Below, piece by piece: positions 1 through 7,709 of a stretch of 64,000 nucleotides of DNA. Source of the DNA: Candidatus Poribacteria bacterium (GTDB lineage Bacteria; Poribacteria; WGA-4E; WGA-3G); assembly GCA_022827885.1 (NCBI GenBank), contig JAJEIP010000007.1, positions 62,001-126,000 on the forward strand. Direction: 5' to 3'. The notes under the pieces were generated by a model that saw nothing but the letters and a program-made list of their open reading frames with translations, was not told the origin of the DNA and did no database searches. The translations under genes were made by a program, and so were the position numbers. Positions within the stretch are counted from its first letter, which is position 1. Every line of letters starts with the position of its first letter.

Positions 1-258
1 TCTACAGATGCCCTAAAGGGTTCATTTGAAGAGACAACACCTGCGTTCCAACTGGCTGCTGCTGTTGCTGAGTTCGCCGAAATTTTACGCGGCAGCTTCT
101 GGGCACAAGAAGGAAGTTTAGAAATTGTCCGTGAGACCCTTGAAGGGGTCTTACCGCATATCGATGTGAAGACTCCGGAACATAGCATGAGGAACGAAGA
201 ATTGCTCAGCCTTGTCCGTAAAGTACATCGTCTTAAGGAGCAACAAAAGGAAGGATAA
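1..258 (+). CDS. YfbK-like von Willebrand factor A protein, C-terminal fragment
   Basis: The open frame enters from the left edge and gives 85 residues before TAA. It contains FQLAAAVAEFAEILRGS, which resembles the C-terminal domain (DUF3520/YfbK_C) that follows the vWA domain in YfbK-type lipoproteins. The end is helical and charged (RKVHRLKEQQKEG). The vWA domain itself would lie outside the window. The family is thought to be periplasmic and to bind metal and protein partners, but the substrate is unknown. It points toward, and is convergent with, the sulfatase gene at 338. Family assignment rests on one motif. Confidence 0.65.
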   Translation, partial: STDALKGSFEETTPAFQLAAAVAEFAEILRGSFWAQEGSLEIVRETLEGVLPHIDVKTPEHSMRNEELLSLVRKVHRLKEQQKEG

Positions 259-337
259 TCTGTTTTTTGGCAGGGCGATTTCCGCTCCGTTTTCCGTAAG
301 TCAAATCGCCCTATACTACAGATCCATTTAATTCTTC

Positions 338-1738
338 TCATTGGCGAAACGGTTTTCCCAGTTGCGTCTGCATGAGTCTTTCTAAAATTTGCAGGCGCAA
401 CGCCGTTTCAACGTCCGCAACTTCAGGTCTACCAGCGAGGTTCTGTATCTCATTCGGGTCGTTTTGGACATTAAATAAGAGGTAAACTTCGCCATCTGCG
501 TTGAGAGCCGCCTTCCACTCCCGATTTAGGAGCATAATCTCACCCTCTATTTCCGAAATTGCGAAGTCGCGATGTGTCGCTTCAGGTTGCGTCAACACTG
601 GACACAACGATTTCCCGAATTGACGATGTTCCAATTGACCGCCCACCAATTCAACAAGCGTTGGACCGATGTCGAGCCATTCCACTGGACTCTCACAAAT
701 TGTTCCTGTGGGAGGGGTTTGTAACCCCGATGTATCAGGCGTTCGGACGAGTAGCGGGATCCGAACGGCACCGTTGAGGAAGTTGCTCTTATAGATGAGT
801 CCATAGTCTCCGTTCATTTCACCGTGGTCGGAGGTGTGGACAATGATTGTGTTTTCGAGTTCACCGCGTGCCGCGATTGTGTCGAGAATCTCTCCGATCT
901 GATCATCAATGAGCGTTACGTTGCCGGCGTAATTCGCTCGGAGCCTTCCGATTTCACCGGCCTCAAACGTCGGGTTCACGCGCTGCATGAGCCCGTCCAA
1001 ATGTCCAGTGGGACGTTTTTCCGTAAATGGACGCGGGATCGCTGGTGGCATGTTGGCAGGGTCGTACATACTGGCATAAGGTTCAGGCGTATCCCAGGGT
1101 TCATGCGGTCCCCCGAAACTCACCCAACAGCACCACGGTTCCTCCCGTTCATAGTTCTGGAGGTATTGCTTCGCTTGTTGTCCGACGTAGACATCGGCGT
1201 AGTCTTCAAACCCAAGCGTCGAAGAACGGACGAGATGCGGTTTCGTGCTGAACCGTTCGCGATAATCGGCGCGGTAGCCCTCCCATACCCCCTTTTCTTC
1301 CCACATAGCCGTCATGTGGGACAGCACTTTCGCGCTTGCCCGCGGTCCACCGATTTCGTTCACATCGTCCAATCCATAAGCGTTCATTAAGCCTTCGCGT
1401 TCGCGCAGATCGCCGCTGTGCGGATGGAGGTGCGTTTTACCGAAGAGGCTCGTCCGATACCCAGCATCGCGCACGGCTTGCATCCATGTCGGTGTTTCAG
1501 CAGGCATCTGGTGATTCATATTGTTCCAGACGTGGGTGTTATGCGGATATAAACCTGTCGCCAGACTGAGTCGCGTCGGGATACAGACGGGTGATGTGGT
1601 GACACAGTTCGTGAATCGGACACCTTCACTGGCAATCCGATCCAAATGTGGGGTCTGGACCCAATCACCACTGCAACTCATCGCGTCCCAACGCTGTTGG
1701 TCTGTCATGAGCAAAAGGATGTTCGGGGTGGTTTCCAT
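338..1738 (-). CDS. Cys-type arylsulfatase family protein
   Basis: 466 residues, a normal length for a type I sulfatase of the alkaline phosphatase superfamily. Metal-binding MTDQQR lies near residues 11-16, and CIPTR near residues 52-56 matches the CxPxR signature whose Cys is converted to formylglycine. GKTHLH and SDHGEMNGDYG are further active-site motifs. There is no obvious signal peptide, so it may be cytoplasmic. It starts 2 bp after the TIM-barrel gene, with GAGGAT before the ATG, so the two form an operon. The enzyme should hydrolyse a sulfate ester; the substrate is unknown. A palindromic repeat (705-733) lies inside the gene and encodes part of the segment TSGLQTPPTGT. No gene in the window clearly supplies formylglycine generation. 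Confidence 0.92.
   Translation of the reverse strand: METTPNILLLMTDQQRWDAMSCSGDWVQTPHLDRIASEGVRFTNCVTTSPVCIPTRLSLATGLYPHNTHVWNNMNHQMPAETPTWMQAVRDAGYRTSLFGKTHLHPHSGDLREREGLMNAYGLDDVNEIGGPRASAKVLSHMTAMWEEKGVWEGYRADYRERFSTKPHLVRSSTLGFEDYADVYVGQQAKQYLQNYEREEPWCCWVSFGGPHEPWDTPEPYASMYDPANMPPAIPRPFTEKRPTGHLDGLMQRVNPTFEAGEIGRLRANYAGNVTLIDDQIGEILDTIAARGELENTIIVHTSDHGEMNGDYGLIYKSNFLNGAVRIPLLVRTPDTSGLQTPPTGTICESPVEWLDIGPTLVELVGGQLEHRQFGKSLCPVLTQPEATHRDFAISEIEGEIMLLNREWKAALNADGEVYLLFNVQNDPNEIQNLAGRPEVADVETALRLQILERLMQTQLGKPFRQ
705..733. repeat. palindromic repeat family I inside sulfatase gene
   Basis: Contains the perfect hairpin GGGGTT-TGT-AACCCC. Shared flanks with 47176-47203 extend the similarity to about 27 bp. 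Confidence 0.6.
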
Positions 1739-1740
1739 CG

Positions 1741-2583
1741 TTATCCTCGTTGGATTCCGGCTTCTTCAAAAGCGTTCGCCAATGTTTCGTAAGAGAGTGT
1801 CGCGGCGGCGAGCGGATCGTAGTCTTCGCGTGCTTGCACCATGAAACTCACTTCGGCAGTAATGAATCCGTCATAACCGTGCGCCTGCATCCGCTTGAGA
1901 TAATCCACATAATCGAAGGGACCTTCCCCGGGGATGAGGAATTCGTGGTCGGGTGCAGTGCCGCGCTGGTCCTTGACGTGTGTATGCGCTGATACGGGTG
2001 CTAATGCTGACACTGTCTCTTCCGTCGGCATCCCGATAATATCGAAATGGCTGATGTCGAAGTTAACTTTGAGATACGGCGAATTGACCATTTCGAGGAG
2101 TTCAAGTACCTTTGCAGGCGTATCAATAATCGCACCCACATGGGGTTCCATCGCGATGATGACACCGCGCGATGCGCCGTAATCAACGAGTTCCCCCACG
2201 CGTTCTGCGAGGAAATCTTTTTTGATTTCCCATTCTTCCGGCTTTCCACCGGGTGTCGTGTTGACGGCGGGCGGTTCGTCCCCTTGTGCGAGTTCAACAG
2301 CCAAATCAACACCACCTTTTAACCGCCACATGTTTTTCGCATGGGCTTCTGGATCTATTTCCAATAGACTGGAATGCGCTGCAATTGCTGGCAGTGCCAA
2401 GTTATGCTGTTGGAACAGGGATGCGATCCGTTTCCGTTCTGCGGCATCAAGCGTGCTGAGTTCAGTCGTAAAGCGTGGGATAATGGTGAGTTCAACGCCA
2501 TCGTATCCGAGGTTGGCGAGATGGGAGAGAGCCGTGTCTATGGGAACCGTGGGCATCCCCCACGTACTATATCCAATTTTCAT
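1741..2583 (-). CDS. sugar phosphate isomerase/epimerase-like TIM barrel
   Basis: 280 residues starting MKIGYSTWGMPT, typical of the xylose-isomerase-like TIM barrel superfamily (AP endonuclease family 2 fold). Likely divalent-metal ligands sit in IIAMEPHVGAI, FDISHFDI, HTHVKDQRG and FITAEVSFM, one per C-terminal strand end as expected. Members isomerise or epimerise sugars or cleave keto-sugars; the substrate cannot be read from sequence. It is the first gene of the pair with the sulfatase. The ATG is preceded by CCGCAAGGAAAAATTAAAAA, a copy of the dispersed leader element found in front of several genes here; its AAGG is the probable ribosome site. Confidence 0.85.
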   Translation of the reverse strand: MKIGYSTWGMPTVPIDTALSHLANLGYDGVELTIIPRFTTELSTLDAAERKRIASLFQQHNLALPAIAAHSSLLEIDPEAHAKNMWRLKGGVDLAVELAQGDEPPAVNTTPGGKPEEWEIKKDFLAERVGELVDYGASRGVIIAMEPHVGAIIDTPAKVLELLEMVNSPYLKVNFDISHFDIIGMPTEETVSALAPVSAHTHVKDQRGTAPDHEFLIPGEGPFDYVDYLKRMQAHGYDGFITAEVSFMVQAREDYDPLAAATLSYETLANAFEEAGIQRG

Positions 2584-2606
2584 TTTTTAATTTTTCCTTG
2601 CGGTTA
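2584..2606 (-). promoter_or_regulatory. leader element with AAGG ribosome site (copy 1)
   Basis: Reading the minus strand, AACCGCAAGGAAAAATTAAAAA ends directly at the ATG of the TIM-barrel gene. The same string recurs before several unrelated genes in this window. It probably provides the Shine-Dalgarno sequence AAGG and an A/T-rich, unstructured spacer. Confidence 0.6.
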
Positions 2607-2644
2607 AACGTCATGGGTAATGTATAAGGCAAATGGGTACGGAT

Positions 2645-2684
2645 AAAAATTTGGCTACCTTGTTGCTAAGGTAGCCAAATTTTT
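2645..2684. terminator. bidirectional intrinsic terminator
   Basis: A perfect 15-bp stem (AAAAATTTGGCTACC / GGTAGCCAAATTTTT) with a 10-nt loop and T-runs on both strands. It terminates the DUF5678-retropepsin pair on the minus strand. The stop codon of the retropepsin-like frame lies inside the stem, which is unusual. Confidence 0.85.
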
Positions 2685-2870
2685 TCTTTCTTTTTTTATT
2701 CGCTTTATATCAATACCTAAAGCCTCAGCGATATACGTCGGTATAGATGTAACACTAGCTCCAGTATCTAACACCACTAAAACATTAGTATAGGAAGTTA
2801 AATCTATACTGCTGACTACCAAGTTTAGTTTTATAGATGAACCATTTCCATCAAAACGAGTATGTCCCAT
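2655..2870 (-). CDS. short retropepsin-like aspartic protease protein, possibly truncated
   Basis: 71 residues. VVLDTGASVTSIP near residues 32-44 is the DTGA flap and active-site motif of clan AA (retropepsin-like) aspartic proteases, which work as dimers. Bacterial members usually run 100-125 residues; this one stops soon after the first half, at a TAG that lies inside the terminator stem, so the second half of the fold is missing. Start and stop of the neighbouring gene overlap as TAATG, showing translational coupling to the DUF5678-like gene. The tail LATLATR is encoded by the hairpin itself. It could be a decayed gene cut off by acquisition of the hairpin, or a minimal domain. Protease activity is doubtful. 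Confidence 0.6.
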   Translation of the reverse strand: MGHTRFDGNGSSIKLNLVVSSIDLTSYTNVLVVLDTGASVTSIPTYIAEALGIDIKRIKKERKNLATLATR

Positions 2871-3097
2871 TAGAGTAAGTAAGCCATCCCCTCTGGAAGT
2901 GTCCCAGTATACCGTATTGCGGATCCGCCCTTATGATTTGTAAGGGCTTTATAGACCTCATCTCTGGATGGGCTGTTCACTAATACGACACCTGATATTA
3001 GCTCAGTATTTTCGCTGACTTCACAATCAGTAATAAACAACCACTGATCGGGATATTTCAGCATCATTTCCTCTATGGACATTCTCCTTTGAGCCAT
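2870..3097 (-). CDS. DUF5678-like small protein
   Basis: 75 residues. YPDQWLFITDCEV and SPSRDEVYKAL resemble the DUF5678 family, small proteins that often precede retropepsin-like genes, as here. No transmembrane segment or signal is present. GGAGAT lies 5 nt before the ATG, and a good sigma-70 promoter lies just upstream. It overlaps the downstream protease-like gene by one base. The function is unknown; the recurrent pairing suggests that the two work together. Family assignment is from memory of the motif only. Confidence 0.65.
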   Translation of the reverse strand: MAQRRMSIEEMMLKYPDQWLFITDCEVSENTELISGVVLVNSPSRDEVYKALTNHKGGSAIRYTGTLPEGMAYLL

Positions 3098-3118
3098 GAT
3101 AAATCTCCAATTTGGTTA

Positions 3119-3146
3119 ATTTTAGTTTATTCAGACTTTTTGTCAA
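3119..3146 (-). promoter_or_regulatory. sigma-70-type promoter for DUF5678-like gene
   Basis: On the minus strand TTGACA, a 16-nt spacer and TAAAAT lie about 20 bp upstream of the start codon. The match to the -35 consensus is perfect. Confidence 0.6.
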
Positions 3147-3209
3147 GCATTTTATCAATTTTGACGCAATAAATAGTATAAAGGTTTACAAATTACTGGT
3201 CAAAAAACG

Positions 3210-3863
3210 TCAAAAAATTGTGCCGAACCAATCATTGAGGAGGAAATCAACGCGTTGAATTAAGAGGGCGACACGTCCCATGACTGTATTTCCGAACGCA
3301 GAACCGAACCCTATCATGAGAAAGGCGATACCGACTTTTGAAACCCACTTGACGGGACCTCGGTGTTCTATGGAAAAGAAAAAATAGGTAAGTGTGCATA
3401 CAACACCGACAACCATGAGAATTGCCTCAAAAACGCCCCAGCCAGAAAGCGTTCCCGCATGGATAGCTGCAAACGGCCCAATCGTTCCCCGTGTCTGTTC
3501 AAAAATGTGTGCTTGTAGTACATTCGGGATCGCAACCCCTGAGGTCACGCCGATAAGAATGGCACTGGGGTACCGAATCAACCATGTCTGCTGCGGCGAC
3601 AATCCGGCGAAAAACAACAAGCCGATGGCGATAGGAATCAACTTTATGAGACCGGTGAGTGAGCCCCCTGTTACCGCTGCCGAGAAGGGTTGCCACGCGA
3701 ATGGGATGAGACCTTGGTGGATCTGAAGCACAATGCTGTATCCAAGGGACACACCTACAAAAAGATATTCCGCAAACCGGTAAAATGGGTTATCTCGGTA
3801 TAGAAAACTGTAGATACAGAGGGTCAAAAACGCTGCGATCCAAATGCCAATAATTTTTTCCAT
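3210..3863 (-). CDS. polytopic membrane protein, last gene of DUF6754-type module
   Basis: 217 residues from the ATG chosen at 3863. This start follows GAGAGGAG and lies 4 bp after the stop of the preceding gene, whereas the track start at 3911 would overlap that gene. About six to seven hydrophobic helices are visible (for example IIGIWIAAFLTLCIYSFLY and AILMVVGVVCTLTYFFF), so it is an integral inner-membrane protein. No catalytic motif was recognised. Tight spacing to the three upstream genes indicates one operon and probably one membrane complex. Confidence 0.75.
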   Translation of the reverse strand: MEKIIGIWIAAFLTLCIYSFLYRDNPFYRFAEYLFVGVSLGYSIVLQIHQGLIPFAWQPFSAAVTGGSLTGLIKLIPIAIGLLFFAGLSPQQTWLIRYPSAILIGVTSGVAIPNVLQAHIFEQTRGTIGPFAAIHAGTLSGWGVFEAILMVVGVVCTLTYFFFSIEHRGPVKWVSKVGIAFLMIGFGSAFGNTVMGRVALLIQRVDFLLNDWFGTIF

Positions 3864-3867
3864 CAAT

Positions 3868-4683
3868 TTACTCCTCTCGCCGTCGCTGAATGAAGAAAGC
3901 AATATTCCCAATAACGACTAACCCTATGATTAATAGGTGTACAAACGATTCAATGTTGATCCATAGCGTTCCTTTTGCCGGAGCCTCTATGAGGCGTTCA
4001 TACTCCGCAGCACCCGCAATCCCCGGAATCAGCCCGACCAATTGCCCGGTTTGCAAATATGGATACATCTGCGAGATAATCACACCCGTGACCCCTGCCG
4101 CGATCTGTAGATTGAATTGCACGTTTGCGTAGGTAATCCATGCTTCCGTAAGACTTCCAGCAGACAAATCGACGAGGAGATCAACTTGATCGTAGTTGGT
4201 GACATTTTGCATCATCGGGATTTCCGAGAGCGGTTTTCCGTTGTAATCCCTGTCAAAAATACTGGTGATGTCCGTTCCCATTCCGAGAATAACTAATTCA
4301 AGTCCAGGGCGAAACCCCAAGAAAACGTAGTCCTCCCCATCAACCGCCCCTGTTTCTTCCACGACCTCTTGAATCAATGTACTTCCCATGGTTGTCCCCA
4401 CTGCATAAAGCGTGAGACCGATGACTCTTATATCTTTCGCAAAACACTGTTTCATAATAGCTCTCGCCATCGGATTCAGTTCTGCTAAGGAAGCGGGACC
4501 ATAGTCAAAAACCAACATAATGGTTCCGCCCGCTGGGATAGTTTCAATGTAATCGTAGAGTTTTTGTGTGGGTTCCGATACCGAAATCGGCATGCTAACG
4601 GGGATCAAAGTTGGTAGGATAACCGCCAACGCCACAAGAATAAAGATAATCCGCCGGTCTATGCTCATCAATTTCTCAAGCAT
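3868..4683 (-). CDS. membrane-anchored periplasmic protein of conserved four-gene module
   Basis: 271 residues with an N-terminal hydrophobic segment (about residues 12-32), a soluble middle and a C-terminal helix (LLIIGLVVIGNIAFFI), so the middle probably faces the periplasm. The soluble part alternates strands and helices (IMLVFDYGPAS, IRVIGLTLYAVG, YVFLGFRPGLELVILGMG), which suggests a Rossmann-like alpha/beta fold. No catalytic signature was recognised. GAGGAGGGG precedes the ATG, 3 bp after the upstream stop. It is probably anchored next to the two polytopic partners. Conserved but uncharacterised as far as I can tell. Confidence 0.75.
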   Translation of the reverse strand: MLEKLMSIDRRIIFILVALAVILPTLIPVSMPISVSEPTQKLYDYIETIPAGGTIMLVFDYGPASLAELNPMARAIMKQCFAKDIRVIGLTLYAVGTTMGSTLIQEVVEETGAVDGEDYVFLGFRPGLELVILGMGTDITSIFDRDYNGKPLSEIPMMQNVTNYDQVDLLVDLSAGSLTEAWITYANVQFNLQIAAGVTGVIISQMYPYLQTGQLVGLIPGIAGAAEYERLIEAPAKGTLWINIESFVHLLIIGLVVIGNIAFFIQRRREE

Positions 4684-4686
4684 CTG

Positions 4687-5337
4687 TTAATCCCCTCCTC
4701 CCAGGTACGAGCGTTCAATTCCCAATATAATTCGGATAGATTGTGAAATAACACCTAAGCTGATACCGAGGATAATCCCGCGTCTTGCCGAAAGATTCGG
4801 ATTATCCAAAATCCACTGTTTCATGCCTGAGGTAGCATTCTCCCACGGCAGCCAAGCGAATACGGTGTTCCAAACCAAATCGCCTACCGGCACATTTCCG
4901 AGCATGACAATCAGAGCCGTAACCAATAGCAAACTCGCCTCAAGCGTTCTCGCCCGAAAAGCGCGGTATGCCGCTGACGCAATAAAGAAAGCGAGGAGCG
5001 AAAACATCGTGGCATCCATAGGGACTTGGACATTATTGAATAACCACTCAAAAACATGATGTTGAGGTCCAAAGGGCACACCTATCACGACCATCATCAG
5101 GATACCTATAAATATAAGAAAACTATACCGCCAATGTTCCGTGCGACGGCGAATACGCATGACGTGTGTTCGGATAAGTGCGATTGAACTGAACACAAGC
5201 GCGAAGGGGAAGATAATCAGGTACCATTGTCTTACCTCTTGGTGGAGGCTTTGAGAAAGCGAATGCGGGATAAACTGTGTGAAGATCATCACAATCCCGA
5301 AAACAAAACAGAGAATTAACGGAACTTGTCGTCGCAT
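4687..5337 (-). CDS. polytopic membrane protein of four-gene module
   Basis: 216 residues from MRRQVPLILC. This start was preferred over the track start because AGGAGA lies just before it, downstream of the preceding stop. About six transmembrane helices are visible (FVFGIVMIFTQFI, IIFPFALVFSSIALI, FLIFIGILMMVVIGV, MFSLLAFFIASAAY, LLLVTALIVMLGN, GIILGISLGVISQSI). The last helix is followed by a short basic and acidic tail (ERSYLGGGD). No enzyme motif. It is cotranscribed with the Fn3/DUF6754-like gene upstream and the anchored protein downstream. Confidence 0.75.
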   Translation of the reverse strand: MRRQVPLILCFVFGIVMIFTQFIPHSLSQSLHQEVRQWYLIIFPFALVFSSIALIRTHVMRIRRRTEHWRYSFLIFIGILMMVVIGVPFGPQHHVFEWLFNNVQVPMDATMFSLLAFFIASAAYRAFRARTLEASLLLVTALIVMLGNVPVGDLVWNTVFAWLPWENATSGMKQWILDNPNLSARRGIILGISLGVISQSIRIILGIERSYLGGGD

Positions 5338-5345
5338 AAAATCTC

Positions 5346-6485
5346 CTAACTTACCCGCTGTAAGAGTGTTGTGATCCAACTGATGCCCGCGAGTTCAAGA
5401 ATCACTCCGAGCACGATAGCAGCGAAAATGATCATTTTTCCCCAATCTTGTCCCCTGATACTGCCCAGAAGCATCGGTTCTTTAGAAAGGTAGGCACTCG
5501 CAGTGTAGAGTTCTTCGCCAATCAGCGTATAATCACACGCTGTGATTAAAAATGGGAGTTGATGTTCAGAATCTGTCCCTGCGATCTGGATTGCCCCGAT
5601 AGAATTCCCGGTTTCCGCGAGGATAAGCGATTCAGCATAAAACGTGCCTTGTAGAAATATCGCTGCCGGTTTCTCTCGTAGCATTATCCCGTCCACACCC
5701 GCGGCGTAAGCGAATTGGCTGTCGGTGAGGAAGAAGATATTTTCCTCGTTATATGCATCGGGACGGCCCTCATTGAGATATGCGGCTTTTACCATCTCGC
5801 GCACGACATTCATCACGATCGGATCGTTGCACGGCACGTGCAAAGGGGTTTCATAATCAGCAGTTCGGCGAGCGACTTGTCCCAAAATGTTCATACTCGC
5901 GATCGTCGCAGCACCGCTCACCCCACCCAAGCCAAGAACGTACAAAATCGAACGTCCCATCTCCGTCGCGCGACCGATCGCTTCATTTACGGCTTCAAGT
6001 CCCGGAATCCGCCGAATGAAAACCTCTTGACCACTACGAGCGTGATAGATACTCACCATAACCGCGATCGAAAAAACTATCATCGCAACGAATAGTGGAA
6101 TTTTACCGGTATGAAACCATTCCCCTGTGCCTTTAGCGGGGGCAGTTTCGTTGGAATCCACTGTTGCCTCTGTGCCGCTTACAGCACGCACGATGTAGGC
6201 GTAAGCGTTTCCTTTTTCGATAGTGGCATCAACGTAAGAGGTTGCTCCAGCAGGTAACATCTCGCCAATTTCTTCGAGACCTCCGCCCGCAATCCGGCGG
6301 AGGATTTGATACCCACTGATACCGCTATCCTCCGGTGCGGCGTCCCACTTAATGGTGACGCTGCTGCCGTCGTCGTTGGGTGTGTCCATTGCCGTGACAT
6401 TCGAGGGTGGCGAAAGTCCTTGGCTGAATGCAAGGCTAACGCATAAAACCAAGCAGACAACTACACATTGAATTGTTTTTGACAT
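5346..6485 (-). CDS. signal peptide, fibronectin III and DUF6754-like membrane protein
   Basis: 379 residues from MSKTIQCVVVCLVLCVSLAFSQG, a clear signal peptide. The track start at 6620 would read through a palindromic repeat and was rejected. A fibronectin type III domain covers about residues 22-115 (PSNVTAMD, SVTIKWDA, GYQILRR). A transmembrane helix (IPLFVAMIVFSIAVMVSIY) follows, then a cytoplasmic region with YAAGVDGIMLREKPAA and FYAESLILAETGNSIGAIQIAGT that I associate with DUF6754, and a C-terminal helix. First gene of a four-gene operon. The role is unknown; the external Fn3 domain suggests binding to a surface partner. Confidence 0.75.
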   Translation of the reverse strand: MSKTIQCVVVCLVLCVSLAFSQGLSPPSNVTAMDTPNDDGSSVTIKWDAAPEDSGISGYQILRRIAGGGLEEIGEMLPAGATSYVDATIEKGNAYAYIVRAVSGTEATVDSNETAPAKGTGEWFHTGKIPLFVAMIVFSIAVMVSIYHARSGQEVFIRRIPGLEAVNEAIGRATEMGRSILYVLGLGGVSGAATIASMNILGQVARRTADYETPLHVPCNDPIVMNVVREMVKAAYLNEGRPDAYNEENIFFLTDSQFAYAAGVDGIMLREKPAAIFLQGTFYAESLILAETGNSIGAIQIAGTDSEHQLPFLITACDYTLIGEELYTASAYLSKEPMLLGSIRGQDWGKMIIFAAIVLGVILELAGISWITTLLQRVS

Positions 6486-6505
6486 AAGTGTTATATTCCT
6501 TAATA

Positions 6506-6590
6506 GTTGTCGGTTATCGGTTGTCGGTTGTCGGTTACAAGAGGTTTTTGTTAAACGAACGCCTCTTAACTGAAAACTGATAACTGAAAG
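6506..6590. repeat. palindromic repeat family A (copy 1)
   Basis: Runs of GTTGTCGGTTATC-like units flank an inverted repeat GTTACAAGAGG ... CGCCTCTTAAC followed by TGAAAACTGATAACTG. Similar sequence lies at 23912-23979 and 38121-38182. All three copies lie just beyond a gene stop codon (here aroB on the minus strand), so they may act as transcript ends. Confidence 0.6.
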
Positions 6591-6620
6591 GGTTGCGTAG
6601 CAACCCGCACTGATAACCAT

Positions 6621-7709
6621 TTAAAAACATTGCGCAATCGCTTGTAGGACATGCCGATCGTCTATATCGTCGCGGATAACGACATCTCCAATACGCGTCG
6701 GCAGGATGAGGCGGAGTTTCCCCCCTAACGTCTTTTTGTCTAAATACATCGCATCACATAACGCCTCTGGAATGAGATCGTTTGGAAAAGTGATCGGCAA
6801 TCTTGCACGCTTTAAGAGGGTGCGTTGCCGTTGAAAATCGGTCTCAGCGAACATCCCTAAGTTGACAGCCAACTGCGCAGCACAATTCAGACCGATAGAC
6901 ACCGCTTCGCCGTGCCGATACCTGTTGTAATGGGTCAGTGCTTCCAAGGCGTGTCCAAAAGTGTGTCCATAGTTCAGCACCATCCGCAGTCGGCTTTCTT
7001 TTTCATCTTTGGCGACAATTTCTGCCTTGTTGACACACGCCTGTGAGATAACCTCAATCAGTATTGTGTCGTCTAAGTTTAAGATAGCCTCCAGATTTTT
7101 TTCAACCCTCTCAAACAGCGGTTCATCACGGATAACACCCATTTTTATAACTTCGATAAGTCCTGCTCGGATGTCGCGCTGCGGCAAAGTTTTGAGCGTG
7201 TCTACATCAATGACTACCAACTTCGGTTGATGAAACGCACCGATGAGGTTTTTCCCTTTTGGGTGATTAATCGCTGTCTTACCACCGACGCTTGCATCGA
7301 CTTGTGCTTGGAGCGTCGTAGGAATCTGAACGTAAGGGATACCGCGCATATACACGGCTGCAGCGAATCCAGCCACATCGCCGATAACCCCTCCACCGAG
7401 CGCAATGATTAGTGAACCTCGATCGAGTTGGTGTTCCACCAAACTATCCTGTATCCGGGAGAACTGCGTCAGTGATTTGCTCTCTTCGCCACCGGGGACT
7501 TCAATCGTGCGGACATCAAATCCGGCATTTTCAAGGCTCTTCAGAACGACAGGCAGATAGCACGTTTTGACATAAGTATCCGAAACGATGAGAACCTTAT
7601 TAGATTTCATAACGGGTGTGAGCAGTTCTCCAACACTGTTGAGAAGTCCTGTCCCAACAACGATCGGATACCTATTATCACCGAGTTCCACGTGTAAGGT
7701 TTTCATCAT
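6621..7709 (-). CDS. aroB: 3-dehydroquinate synthase
   Basis: 362 residues, the normal length for AroB, the NAD-dependent, zinc-requiring second enzyme of the shikimate pathway (DAHP to 3-dehydroquinate, cytoplasmic). GGEESKSL, GGGVIGDVAGF, QIPTTLQAQVDASVGGKTA and NYGHTFGHALE are the diagnostic NAD-, metal- and substrate-binding motifs. The Lys and His metal and active-site residues are present. The start overlaps the aroK stop by 4 bp (ATGA), so the two are translationally coupled. Nothing looks altered. Confidence 0.97.
   Translation of the reverse strand: MMKTLHVELGDNRYPIVVGTGLLNSVGELLTPVMKSNKVLIVSDTYVKTCYLPVVLKSLENAGFDVRTIEVPGGEESKSLTQFSRIQDSLVEHQLDRGSLIIALGGGVIGDVAGFAAAVYMRGIPYVQIPTTLQAQVDASVGGKTAINHPKGKNLIGAFHQPKLVVIDVDTLKTLPQRDIRAGLIEVIKMGVIRDEPLFERVEKNLEAILNLDDTILIEVISQACVNKAEIVAKDEKESRLRMVLNYGHTFGHALEALTHYNRYRHGEAVSIGLNCAAQLAVNLGMFAETDFQRQRTLLKRARLPITFPNDLIPEALCDAMYLDKKTLGGKLRLILPTRIGDVVIRDDIDDRHVLQAIAQCF

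Noticed and set aside
824-1390. 188-residue plus-strand frame
   Set aside because: Antisense shadow of the sulfatase gene.
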